The notes under the pieces: generated by a model | The model's database searches: none | Told to the model about the DNA's origin: nothing | The model's input: only the letters and a program-made list of their open reading frames with translations | Translations under genes and position numbers: made by a program | NCBI RefSeq assembly: GCF_937616625.2 | Contig: NC_065570.1 | Span: 14,952,001 to 15,016,000, forward strand | Direction of reading: 5' to 3' | DNA: 64,000 bases | From: Mercurialis annua | Taxonomy: Eukaryota; Streptophyta; Magnoliopsida; Malpighiales; Euphorbiaceae | Shown here: one piece after another, positions 21,983 through 34,061 of the stretch | Numbering within the stretch: the first letter of the stretch is position 1 | How the letters are laid out: the number at the start of each line of letters is the position of its first letter

Positions 21983-22297
21983 ATGTACATCGACGGGGCA
22001 AAGAATGAAAAGGGAGCGGGAGTAGTGGTCATCCTTAAAGGCCCACACAAGGTGCGAATCGAGTATGCGGTTTGCTTGAGTTTCACAGCAATGAACAATG
22101 TAGCCGAGTATGAAGCGCTAATAGCCGAATTAGCGCTAGCGGTCGAGGTAAGAACCAAGAACTTGAAGATCTATTGTGATTCACAGCTTGTGGTTAAACA
22201 AATTGAGGGAACATTCGCCACAAAGAAAGAAAACCTGAAAAATTATCATAAAAGGGCAAAGGAACTGTTGCAAGAAATTGAAAAGAGAGGAGGATAG
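21983..22297 (+). pseudogene. pol: second (archaeal-type) RNase H of Tat element
   Basis: A 104-codon open block starting MYIDGAKNEKGAGVVV. The acidic residues expected for RNase HI are in place: YIDGA, NVAEYEALIAELALA and YCDSQLVVKQI. Plant Tat elements are known for acquiring this additional archaeal-type RNase H next to the original degenerate one, so its presence supports the lineage call. It is the best preserved part of this pol. A TAG follows ERGG at 22297. Confidence 0.85.
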
Positions 22298-22539
22298 TGG
22301 CAAATAAAGAAAATCAAGAGAGAAAAAAATGCTGAAGCGGACTTGATAGCAAATTCTTCCTCAGAGAAAAATGACAAATTCCAACATATGGAGTGCAAAG
22401 ATGAGATAATGGCACAGACGATCGACACACCAGCAAGATACCACAAACAAGAGTTAGAACACTGGATGGAGCCTATTTAGAAATATTTCGAGACGGGAGA
22501 AACTTCAGGAGATAAAGGAGAGGATGAGAAGGTTAGAAG

Positions 22540-23114
22540 AACAGCCAGCCGGTGCGCAATCTACCAAGGAACGATGTAGCAAACGTCAACAAGTCACCCA
22601 TTGTCCAGGTGTGTATCGCAAAGATAAGGGTAGTACATCCTAAGCAAAGTACACGATGGAATCTGCAGAGCTCACGAGGGACCAGCCGCCATGGTCAGAA
22701 AAGCATCCTTGCAAGGATACTATTGGCCAACTATGAAGTTAGATGCAAAAGAGTTGGTCAGAAATGCGACAAATGCCAATAGCATGAAGATAGATCACAC
22801 ATACTCGCCCAAAAGACAAAGCCAGCATACAATCCTTGGTTGTTTGCTAAATGGGGTTTAGACATCCTGGGACCATTCCCAACGGCGAAGAACCAAAACA
22901 AATTCATATTTATAGCAGTCGACCATTCTACCAAATGGGTGGAAGTGGAGGCCGTTTCTACGATAACTACAAGAGCTGAAGAGTTCTTCTAGAGGGAAGT
23001 AGTATGCCGGTTCGACATACCTAAGACGCTGGTAACAGATATCGGTTCAGAGATTTCTGCGACAACCTGGGGATAAACGTACAATTCACGTAAGTGGAAC
23101 ATCCACAACCCAAC
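22540..23114 (+). pseudogene. pol: integrase of Tat element, 5' part
   Basis: Zinc-finger remnants (GPAAMVRKASLQGYYWPTM, KCDKCQ) lead into the catalytic core: FAKWGLDILGPFPTAKN with the first Asp, FIFIAVDHSTKWVEVEAV, and LVTDIGSE with the second Asp. The frame shifts near 23045 and the sequence stops at HPQPN, where LARD2 inserted (target duplication CCAAC, 23110-23114). Stops include a TAG at about 22991 and one near 22783. Confidence 0.85.
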
Positions 23115-24085
23115 TGCAATAACCCGAAATTTTAAAGGATAAAATATTGTCACGTGTCTAATATTTTATTAGACGAGAGTAGGTAAATTAAAATAAATGT
23201 AACCCTCCCTAAAAGTATATTGTGGCAGTAGGATTTCAAATTTAAATTTTGGAAATTTAAATTTGCATATTTATATAGTTAACGGGCATAATATAAACTT
23301 ATGAATTGGGTGCATAATGATTCATATGTCCCGTGCGAATATTTTTTTTGTCAATATTCGCGTAATATTTTAAAAAGGTTATCGTGAAAATTTCATAAAA
23401 TTCGGGAATAGAAATTTTATCAAGCGCAGACAATATTGGCCTAATAAATCAAAAATGATTTATTAAAAATAAAATATAAGTCAGATGAGAATAAAAATTA
23501 TATTTTATTAGATTTTTGGGTAAAGTTTCACGAAGTTCGGAAGTCGTTTCCGTTTGAGATACGGACTAATTAAGAAGTTGTTTTAAAGTGCATGATTGAG
23601 CTAGTACTAAACCGCACTTTAACCATTATTATATATATATAACATTTGATATGAGAATTAGGTTACAGAAACCAATTTCTCATTCAAAAAGAAGAAATGG
23701 AGGCGCTGTGCTCTCCGGAGAAAGGCAACCCTTAGGTTTCGATTCTGCTTCTTCCATTTCTCAATTCTAACTTTATTTCTTTGACAACTGCTCGAGTAAT
23801 CGAGGTATTAATCCCGTATTAAACGTTTATTTTGGTATATTTTGATATATTTCGAATATATATTCGTTTATAAACGGTTAACGTATCGAATCGAACGTAT
23901 ACGTATTGTTTTTACGTTTCGAACGTGAATATGGATAGATTGGATTGTCTATATGAGTTAGGAGCGGAAAAACGGAGTTGGACTATGTCAAAATGCCTCG
24001 GAAAGCGAGTTATCCCGGGGCTGTGCACGGACGTGCACATATTTCTTGAGGTGCACGACCGTGCACCATCCTGAGGTGCACGAAC

Positions 24086-25670
24086 AATTTTATTAATGAT
24101 GTAAAGTTTTAAGATGCAACAATTTTATGTTTGAATGTCATACTCTGGATTCGGCATCACAACTTAATCATGTTTATAAGAATTGATAAAAATAAAATTA
24201 ATTATAGGAATTGTCAAAATATAACAGTTGATGTATATATTTGTTAATTCTTATAAAACATTATTAAATTATAAAAATGTGTCTATTTTGTAAATTTATA
24301 AGTAAATAGTTTTTTTTTTAAAATATTTACATTTTTAATACTAAAAAATGAAATGATATTAATAAAAAGGAGTTTTCTATATGAGGAACAAATTCAAAGA
24401 AAATATTATTTCATATGTAAAAATATTTATTAAAAAGTTGATTAATTTAAGAAATGAATTAATTATAGGTATTATTATAATATATCAATTTTAAATTTTA
24501 TAAAAATTATATTTATAAATTATTTATAATAAATTAGATAAATTTATATATCATAAAAATATTATAAATTTTAATATGAATATCTTTTCTAAAATATTTG
24601 ATATCGTTAATAAACTATTAACTGTTAAAAAACAAATCAAATGAAATTTTCATGATGGGTATCTAATACTTTAAATTATAGTTACTGGTGATTGTATTAT
24701 TTTATCAACCACCGATATATATATTTTGAATATCAAAGATAAAATAATTGCTTATATTCTTAATTTGATCTTCTTCTTTTTTGAAATATATTTCTAAAAA
24801 GTATTTTGGATATTATGTATGCTAATTTTATGAATTAAAATTTATACATCTAAACTTCAAATTGTATCTATTTTCAGAATTTATATTTTAAATTTTTTTG
24901 ATCTAGTGGATGATTATTTACACACTTAATGTTAGTTTGTGAAGGGTTACTTTACTTTAAAATGAGAATTATATAGACACAAAAAGGTTTAATTGATTGA
25001 AAAATGAATCAATTGTGAATTCGTAATTAACATACTAGAATGTTCAATAATTGTTTTTTATATATTTAACAAAATGACCAATGTAAATATAAAAATATTA
25101 GAGAAAAATTTATATAAGCTTACATTTAAAACATGAAAGTTTTTTTAAATAGAGCATGTAAAAATGAGATATATCCACTTTTAAATGAGATGGATAAAAG
25201 ATCTTTTAATTAAGATTAGTTTTTAAATTAAAATATAATAATGTAAATTATTAAATAAATAAAAATTCACACTTTCATCCTGATAACGGAACTAAAATAG
25301 ATTAAATTTTTCTCTTATGCATTTGAACATGCTTGGTCATGCTTGGTCATGCATGTTCATTGAATTTACACCATTCGTTATAAAATGGATAGTGTAGATT
25401 AAAAAAGTCCAATTTTAGTAAAATAATCTATACCATTTATTTTGAAATGAATGGTATATATTAATAAATATGATTCGGAAATTTTTATCTAATTAAAATG
25501 GCTAATTATCTACTCTCTCCGTCCTAATAGAGTTGTCCATTTTGATAAATTATGTTGTCCCAAAATTCTTATCCACTTTCAAAAAATAACTAATTTCACA
25601 CTCAATGTTTTATATTACCCCTATTTAAAATCCACTAATGAGTAAATTGAAAGTGGACCCTATCCGTTTT
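24086..25670. mobile_element. 1.6-kb AT-rich insertion in LARD2 left LTR
   Basis: Sequence between CGAAC (24081-24085) and CGATCGTGCAC (25675) has no counterpart in the right LTR at 33272-33300. It is very AT-rich and non-coding. Its right part (from about 25514) has TACTCTCTCCGTCCTAATAG followed by TTGTCCATTTTG and repeated CCACTTTCAAA/TTGAAAGTGG blocks, as in Tc1/mariner-like Stowaway MITE ends. A matching left end was not found, and a short stretch of LTR was lost at the join. Classification open. Confidence 0.65.
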
Positions 25671-26442
25671 AGTACGATCGTGCACTAGCCAGGGGTGCAC
25701 GAACGTGCACCAAAGGTGCATGATCGTGCACCATGCCGATTTGCCGGAGGTTGGGGATTGTTTGGCGCTTTTTGCCCTATCTGTGTGACGTAGTTTCGTC
25801 GAACTAAAACATTTAAAAACGATAACTTCTTTTGAAAGAAGGTTAAAAGAGATTTAAACCGAAACCTGAATACTTTTAAAAAGAGAGTTTAAAAGTAAAA
25901 TTAAACGTTTAAAAAGTACTTTAAAAGGAATTAAAGTCAACGTTTAACCGATTTAAAATATTTAGCAAACGATGTTGCTAAATAATTAGTATACGACTGT
26001 GAATTGTTTTGGCAATCAAGTCTATACTATTAAATAATATTAATTAGGTATTGATATACCTAAGAGGACTTATAGAGTGAAGTATGAACGTTTTGCTCGA
26101 GGTGAAAAAAGTTTATATGGTTTTTAAAAATAAAGAGACCAAAAGTGTTATGTGTTATGTGAATTAATTGATTTGACTATGCCTAGGTTTCAGGATCTAG
26201 ATGTTTATACTAGAAATAAGTATTGATGTTTGTCTTATGTGTTTTGTATGCTTAATCCGACTAGCTGTCCAGCAGTCAGACCAGGACTCAGGGGAGTTTG
26301 TCACACAGACGGCGGTGCTAAGTAGTAACTTAACAGTACTGTGAGTTTACGTGTTTACATTTGAATATAATTATTCAATTATTTTAAATCCATAAATCAC
26401 AGTAGTATAACTTATCCAACAAAGGTCCATTGGAATGAGGTA

Positions 26443-26461
26443 CCTATTGGGCAGCAATAGG
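26443..26461 (+). other. conserved LTR stem-loop, LARD2 left LTR
   Basis: CCTATTG, loop GGCAG, CAATAGG, preceded by TTGGAATGAGGTA and followed by GTTGCGTGATCACCG. Confidence 0.7.
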
Positions 26462-26771
26462 GTTGCGTGATCACCGACACCGATTCTAGATGTACTTCTG
26501 TCGAGTATAGAGGTATGTCTGTCGTGTTAAGTCATTGGGAAAGTGAATGCCCTAACTTAATGGGTAAACCCTCAGACGGCAGTAATACGGGTACGGTCGT
26601 AGGTATAACCGCGATGGCAGTTTCTGATTACGGTCCAGGTACCAAAGATACAGAATTGGACGGCAGTGATTCAGTTCACGGTCTTTATTCTGTTGTCTAT
26701 AAGCTCGCGAGATGAGTGTGTCTGCTATGACAATTGTGGACTAGGGTTTCATATGGATCGACAAATTGGTA

Positions 26772-26780
<9 letters not shown>

Positions 26781-26813
<33 letters not shown>
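26781..26813. repeat. (TA)n microsatellite in LARD2 left LTR
   Basis: About 16 TA units; the right LTR has only a short TA run near 34379-34392. Confidence 0.9.
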
Positions 26814-26814
<1 letters not shown>

Positions 26815-27657
26815 CTGTTTTATATATATTATGCAATTTTGATGTTAATTTGTAAACTGTTTACTAACTCAGAAATATTTATATTTCTGACCACATTGTT
26901 GTTTCCCATTTTAAGGAAACGAGCTTTGAGGTCAGTCGAGCTTCCACATTCCTACATCTGGGGAGCTCTTCTTTTGGTATTGTACATAGGATTTTGTACT
27001 TTTAGTGTGCTGTAATATTATAAGTGTAATGTGCCAGCAGCCGTGCCACTAGTCCTTTATTTAGATACTCTGATAGGATCTAGTGCACGTGTGTACCTTC
27101 TGGGTGGCTGCTTAGTGGCATATTATATCTGGTTACCGAGTCGAACTCGTGTGTTTTTGTGAGGGTCAAAAACAATATGTTTTATATACGCCGGCTACGT
27201 GTAACCGGTCCGCTGTGTATTTTAATATGTTTAATACCACCGTTGCGAGAGACACAGGTATCCGTATTATTTTATTAAACATATTAACAGTAGCGTGTGG
27301 TCTGGAACAGGGCTGCCTATGTGTTAAGGCAAGCGACACTTAAGTCCCTGGTTTCCAGTGATCACCACGCCAGGTTTTCAGAAGGATGCGAGGGTTGAGA
27401 TAACGCGGTTATCCAACTAGCACTTCTAAAAACCAGATTTTGCTTATATGTATGTTTCAGAAACGTGTTTGCGTTCAACGAGAAAAGTTTTAACAGTGTT
27501 TTCTGAGAACAGATCGTGCGCGAGGTAAGATACAGTAATAATATTTGCAAAACGTTTCTACAGGTTTGAGGCTTGCTAGGGGCTCTGAAACAACCATTCA
27601 CATTCCCAAGCACCGGTCGTGACTTGGATTAGGGTGGAATTTGGGTCGTGACAAAGG

Positions 27658-27669
27658 TGGTATTAGAGC
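27658..27669 (+). other. primer-binding site of LARD2
   Basis: TGGTATTAGAGC, one change (C to T) from TGGTATCAGAGC, the initiator Met tRNA-type site, four bases after the LTR. Confidence 0.75.
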
Positions 27670-28250
27670 AACGTTTTAAGTACTCGACCATCCGAAGTAC
27701 TATTGCTGATACTGTCAAATAAGTTGTGTTAGGAATTGTAGGGATTCTTAGTAGACTATTGCAGCAACATAGGATTCGAGTCATGTCTTGATCAGTTTTC
27801 GGTTGTTGAAAACATTCAACAATAGGTAGCAATCTGTGTACCTGTGTTGTATATGTTGATGTTTGATCAAGAACATATGAGATGTTTTTGTGTTTGAAAT
27901 GCGATACTAACGAGGGAACATATGAGATGTTCCTATGTTCAAGACGCGCTATTAGAGTAGTACGCAATTGTCAGATCAATGGACCAGTATTCAAAGAAGT
28001 TGATTATGTTCGAATGCAGAACGAGGCGAAGATTCTAGAAGAAGCGTTTGTTCGAGAAAATCGTTAGATTTTCTCTGAACTATATGTGTGATTGTTATGT
28101 GCTTTGTTTTTATGTTTTTATAAAGTGTTACGTGTTATATGAAAAATGTGTTTTTCTATAACTGTTATATTGTCTACTTGCGTTATGGCTACATGTATTT
28201 CAGCAAGTCTGGCCTAGTAGAGCTCAACTACATGTTGTGCGTGATACACA

Positions 28251-28806
28251 TTGTTTGCCGATCAGCCAGTTATGCCTGATAATCTATTAGAAGCTGGCGA
28301 TTCTGCTTCAGTTTATGAGATGGATACGGATGATGATGTTATCAAATTAATGGATCTGGAGAGATCAATGGGAGACATAGATGTTATTGACGACATTTAT
28401 GATTCAGTGTCTAGATCTACTGTTATATCAGCCTATATAGGGTTTAGACTGGAGAAGTACTCAATAGAGGTGAGCCATCTAAGTAGTATCCAGAAAAGGA
28501 TGAGTCATTCCCCAGTCAAAGTGGGAGAATGTGTATGCCAATGAGGAGCATAAGGAACAAAGTTTTGATAGGCAAAAACACTATGTGAGTAGGTTCACGA
28601 GAGAGGATCTACCAGTTGAAGCCTATGCTATTGAGTTCACTAAAATAATTGAAGAGATTCCTGAATTGATGAGAGATGGAGTTGAAGTTTGTGAGAGATT
28701 TGTTAGAGGCTTGGGTCCAGAGTTCGAGGAACCGCTAGCGGAGCAATCTGACCCAGTGATGTATTTGGCTGGACATGGCAAACAGATTGAGCAGCGATTG
28801 AGCTAG
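28251..28806 (+). pseudogene. gag-like remnant of LARD2
   Basis: Two overlapping open stretches, 28251-28544 and 28531-28806, join by a frameshift near 28530. The first is acidic (YEMDTDDDVIKLMDLERSMG). The second reads FTREDLPVEAYAIEFTKII and then CERFVRGLGPEFEEPLAEQ, which parallels the EYMTEFVRL and DRYVKGLGPKF segments of the Tekay gag proteins in this window. No zinc knuckle follows; a TAG ends it at 28806. The relation to gag is inferred from this motif spacing and the position 600 bp after the primer site. Confidence 0.5.
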
Positions 28807-28809
28807 TCG

Positions 28810-31800
28810 CCTAAGAGTTGTTGGCCAGTGGAACAACCCTTTCTTTGTACAACGAGGAGGGAAAGGAACACTTGTGCGTAGATGCGGACGAGGAAAAGGT
28901 CCTATGATTCGAGAGGCAATACCGCCTCGACAATCATCCTCATGTATCATTTAGATATGCGTCTTACGTTTAAATAAGTACATTTATGTGTTTTAGTATG
29001 AGATACTAAAACGAGAAAACATAAAGTACAGATAGAAAATATCCTTAAACAAGAACACACATACTAATAAATAATAATTGTTAATAAACAGCCTGGCGAT
29101 GAATAAGAACATATAAGATCAATGCTAAATAAAGAACATGAAATCCTAATGTGAGGATTAGGAAAACCTTGAAATGGCATAGAGAAGTAGTTTAAAAGAA
29201 ACTTGTTAAAGTTTTGTTTTACAGTTTAAACGTATAATTGTGCTCAGATGCATTAAAGATGCATGTTGCAAAAATCACTATCGAAGAAGCATACATGAAT
29301 TTTATATATATTACTTATATACATAAAATGATTTTGATTAGGGCATGCATCATATATCTTGATATATCAGTATATCAAAGAAAAGTAAATTAAGATAGCA
29401 ACTACTTGAGGATGAGAGATGTCATCACCCTGAAGCTCAATTGTATGAAAAAGGTTTTGAACCGTGAATTTGAGAATTCACAATTTGTTTAAAAAGTGAA
29501 ATTTAAAAACGCCTGCAGGAAGGACAAATTATAATTGTCTTAGATGAGACAAATTGTATTTGTCTGACAAATTGATTTGTAATTGTTGAGCATCAGTGTA
29601 CGCGAGACAAAACTATATTTGCTCAAACGAAAACTCTATGGTAGTGACAAGGTAGAATGGGAAAAAGGGGATAAAGAATAACGATTTTTATTATAAAGAC
29701 ATAAATTCTAATGTTTCATACCGAGATATTAGAGATTAATGAAAATATGGGATGAGTAAAGAAAGTAAGAATTTATATTCTTACTTAGGAATAGACTGAT
29801 ACAAGTCTAGTAATGAATTTTTATGATAAATAAAAGTTTAAGAGTAGAAAATAGAAGATTGTCACGTTTAAGATAAGAGAGTAGGATCTAATTAAACACG
29901 ACTCGGTTTGTTTAACTTCAAGTAACTATATGCGAACAAAGTCATACGTACGTGTTTAATTAATTGGATTGGAGATCGGTCTTACAGACAGCACATATGT
30001 CAGTAATGCATATCTCTTAATCCATACGAGTGGTTAGATCAACAAAAATTCATATGTCTGAGAGGAGTAAACCTCAGCACTTAAACAATAAACAACAAAG
30101 AAACATCTAAAAGAAAGATAATGGAACGAAGTGTGAGTATTCTCAGAACTAAGTAGCTACACTACTTGTTCTGATATGAGTAAAGAGAATCAATGAATAT
30201 GTTAACGACTGATGGAGTTGTCAAGTCGTGTTAACAGATATTCATTAATGAAAATGATTAATAAATCATAAAACGAATAAACAATATACTTAAAGGTATA
30301 TCAAACCTTGAATCAACATAAGATAAAGATGTTATCAAGGTGTAACGGGGATGAAGATATTGAATTGGACAAGTGAGTTTCAGATGTTATCTGAAAGCTG
30401 ACAGGGTGTAGTAAGACCCTATTAACTTGTGATTGAACCGTTAGATCGGTTTGATATTGGGGTATGATATTCCCAAGATGGTGATCTAAATCTTAACTGT
30501 TGCGATCGTCGAACGGAGAGGTAGGAGATGCTCGATGATGGAGATGTTGTAGTGGAACTTGCGTGAATTTTGGATGTGAGCCAAAGGTGCAAGTGACAAC
30601 GATAAGAAGTGTAAACTTTAATTAACTTGGAATTATCAAGATAAGCTCCATATATATGTATATAAATGAATTTGAAAACTGTGATGAGATAGTAGTTTCA
30701 AAGGATGAAAATTTCGAGAACCGAGCCTTATGACTGTGAGGTCTTGGATGGCTGGTAACGGAATATACATGAAATGTACATGTATTTTCAATGTCGGGCC
30801 AGAAATACGTTAAGTATGGCCGACTAAAAGTGGAAAATGTTTAATAAACAATTTGTTTTCAAAGTGAAGTATTTTGAAAACAGAGCTAAAGTTTATAGTC
30901 AGTTAATGAAATACGATAGTAACAGTTATAGCACAGTTATGACAACTGCAAGCTGTGAACAAGGATAATATGTATTTGGAAAAGAGGTTAAGAAGTCTAA
31001 TTAACCTTGGAGGTACCGTAAACTAGTAACGGGAGTATAGTTTTGCGGTGATTGTGGAGTGAGTTGGAAGATGTTTCATGGGAGATTATTAGGTCATAAC
31101 CTACACTTACACCCATACAACCACATCATTAGCGTGAGAAGAACCCAGTTATTCAATCTGTAATAAGAAGTTACTATGGATTGATAAGAAATTAAGAAAC
31201 ATTCTATACAAGGTATACAATCATAAGAGAGGTAAAGGATGAGTAGTCTGTTTATGGAACAAGAAGTTTCAGACAGAGAAAGAGGGTAAGGTGATAGATT
31301 AAAATACTTAACCAACATATTACCCTAAAACGAGTAAAAGATACGAAAAAATTATAATAAGATTTAAAATCTTAATTATAAAATGTACAGTAAAATGTAC
31401 GATCAATAATAAACAGTGAACTAGAAAGTTCAAGGAATAAAAGAAAAGAATACAAGTATGGCTAGTAACCAACTTCAAGGACGATTTCGGAAATCGAAAA
31501 GAGGTTGGATTAAGTTTGACTCTTCACGGAAGTTGTAGATTGGATGTCAAAATATAGGAATATGAAATAATATTTGGAAAAGACTGGTTTAAATGCTTGG
31601 TTCATTGGCTTCGACAATAGCTATGACGGCAGTTTTGCAGTCTTTCAAAATTATCTCGAAGAGGCAACTTTGAGATCGATTTCCGATACCTTCGAGAAAG
31701 AATCTTAACTTGAAGTCTAAAGAGAAGTTGTACAGTGAATTGTCGACTATAAGAATACAAAATTTATTTGGTAAACGGATGCTTTGAGATAAGCGATCCG

Positions 31801-32235
31801 GATAGCCGAAGTAGGCTCGAAGAGAAGTAATATAAGGGAATAACACGAGGTGATAGGGTACCAAGGTTTCTGATAACAGAAGTCAAGGTTATAGGTTGAG
31901 AACCTATAAGTTAAGGTGCAGTAAGATGAGATAGAAAGTTATTGAGAGATATAAGACACAGTTAGAGGAGAACTGCAAGAGGCTAATGTAAACTTTTATA
32001 TACTAGTAGCAGAAAGTATACGGTCTATAAGAACAAGTAAAGTAGAAGTGGGAAAAGTTGATAGATGAAAGGTAGTCTATGAGTTGTGAACAGCTGTGCC
32101 ATAGATGACAGCTGTTGTGCCATAGATGATAGTAGTAGTGTTTATGCTATGAGACGCATAGAAAAAGGAATAGAAAGAGTATTGTCTGGTTGGTTAAGTA
32201 AAAGAAGAAGTATATGTAAATTCGAGGACGAATTT
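28810..32235. other. interior of LARD2 without recognisable genes
   Basis: About 3.4 kb with stops in all frames and no RT or integrase motif. One short stretch near 31560-31610 translates as YEIIFGKDWFKCLVHW, reminiscent of the end of the protease domain ([13 protein letters not shown] in E2), so pol may have decayed beyond recognition rather than been deleted cleanly. Strongly A-rich on plus; no tandem repeat noticed. Confidence 0.6.
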
Positions 32236-32252
32236 AGATAAGGGGGAGAGAA
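32236..32252 (+). other. polypurine tract of LARD2
   Basis: AGATAAGGGGGAGAGAA before the TG of the right LTR, with TTCGAGGACGAATT upstream as in LARD1 and the Tekay elements. Confidence 0.8.
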
Positions 32253-33183
32253 TGTAATAACCCGGAATTTTAAAGGATACAATATTGTCACGTGTCTAAT
32301 ATTTTATTAGACAAGGATAGGTAAATTAAATATAAAGATAAAATTTAATTTATAAGCCCCCCTAAAAGTATATTATGGCAATAGGATTTCGAATTTAAAT
32401 TTTGAAAATTTAAATTTGGATATTTACATAGTTAACGGGGATAATATAAACTTATGAATTAGGTGCAGAATAATTCATAAGCCCCATGCGAATATTTTTT
32501 GTGTCAATATTCGCGGAATATTTTAGAAAGATTATCGTGAAAATTTGATAAAATTTGGGAGTAGAAATTTTATCAAGCGCGACCAATATTGACCTAATAA
32601 TTCAAAAATGATTTATTAAAGATAAAATATAAGTCGGATGAGAATAAAAATACTTTTTATATTTTATTAGATTTTTGGGTAAAGTTTCACGAAGTTCGGA
32701 AGTCGCATCTGTTTGAGCTACAGACGACTAATTAAGAAGTTGGCTTAAAGTGCATGATTGAGCTAGTACTAAACCGCAGTTTAACCATTATTATATATAT
32801 ATATATATATAACACTTGAAATGACAATTAGGTTACAGAAACCCAATTCTCATTCAAAAAGAAGAAATGGAGGCTTTGTGCTCTCCAGAGAAACGCGAAA
32901 CTTAGGTTTCGATTCCGCTTCGTTCGTTTCTCGATTCTAACTCCGTTTTTTCGACGATTACTCGAGTAATCGAGATATTAATCCCGTATTAAACGTTTAT
33001 TTTGATATATTTTAAATACATATTCGTTTATAAACAGTTAACATATCGAATCGAACGTATACGTATTGTTTTTACGTTCCGAACGTGAATATGGATACAT
33101 TTGATTGTGTATATGAGTTATGAGCAGAAAAACGGAGTTGGACTACGTCAAAATGCCCCGAGAATCGAGTTTCCCCGGGGCTA

Positions 33184-33358
33184 TGCACGTTGGTGTACGG
33201 ACGTGCACATATGATGCACGAACGTGCACCAATCTTGAGGTGCACGTGGTGCACGACCGTGCAGCATACTGAGGTGCGCGAACGTGCACCAATGGTACAC
33301 GATCGTGCACTAGCTAGGGGTGCACGAACGTGCACCTAATGTGCATGATCGTGCACCA
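33184..33358. repeat. GTGCAC palindrome array in LARD2 LTR, about 8 units
   Basis: Units of 20-25 bp built on GTGCACG-NN-CGTGCAC, for example GTGCACGAACGTGCACC. Arms pair, with two central bases (AA, AC, AT, GA). Present in the left LTR at about 24020-24085 and 25675-25735, where the insertion split it. Confidence 0.85.
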
Positions 33359-34042
33359 TGTCGATTTGCCGAAGGTTGGGGATTTTTCGGGGCTTTTTGC
33401 CCTATTCGTTTGACGTAGTTTCGTCAAACTAAAACGTTTTAAAACGATAACTTATTTTGAAAGAAAGTGAAAAGAGATATAAACCTAAATCTAAATACTT
33501 TTAAAAAGAGATTTTACAAGTAAAGTTAAACGTTTAAAAAGGACATTAAAAGGAATTAAAGTCAACGTTTAACCGGTTTAAAATATTTAGCAAACGGTGT
33601 TGCTAAATAAATAGTATACGACTGTAATTGTTTTGGCAATCAAGTCTATACTATTAAATAATATTAAAATGGTATTGCTATATCTAAATGGACTTATAGA
33701 GTGAAGTCTGAACGTTGTCTCGAGGTGAAAACGGTTTATATGGTTTTTTAAAATAAAGAGACCCAAAATGATTTGACTATGCCTAGGTTTCAGGATCTAG
33801 ATGTTTATGCTAGAAATATGTGTTGATGTTTGTCTTATGTCTTTTGTATGTTTAATCTGACTAGTTGTCCAGTAGTCAGACCAGTACTCAGGATAGTCTG
33901 TCACACAGATGGCGGTGCTAAGTAGTAATTTAGCAGTACTGTGAGTTTACGTGTTTACTTTTGAATATCAATATTCAATTATATTAAATCCATAAATCGC
34001 AGTAGTATAACTTAGCCAAGAAAGGTCCATTGGAACGAGCTA

Positions 34043-34061
34043 CCTATTGGGCAACAATAGG
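34043..34061 (+). other. conserved LTR stem-loop, LARD2 right LTR
   Basis: CCTATTG, loop GGCAA, CAATAGG, a perfect 7-bp stem between TTGGAACGAGCTA and GTTGCGTGATCACCG. Confidence 0.7.

Larger units (their letters stand above)
23115..27653 (+). repeat. 5' LTR of LARD2 (with insertion)
   Basis: Begins TGCAATAACCCG (the third base is T in the other LTR) and ends GGGTCGTGACA. Subtracting the insert at 24086-25670 leaves about 2954 bp, against 2979 bp for the right LTR. Contains the GTGCAC palindrome array on both sides of the insert and the CCTATTG stem-loop at 26443. Confidence 0.9.

Noticed and set aside
19801..23114. Integrated plant pararetrovirus as an alternative to a Ty3/gypsy element
   Set aside because: Direct LTRs, a 5-bp target duplication and an integrase with DDE-type motifs are present; no movement-protein or coat-protein block was seen.
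26467..26715. 82-codon frame in the LARD2 left LTR
   Set aside because: The right LTR has stops at the same place (for example near 34254) and small indels, so it is not maintained as protein.
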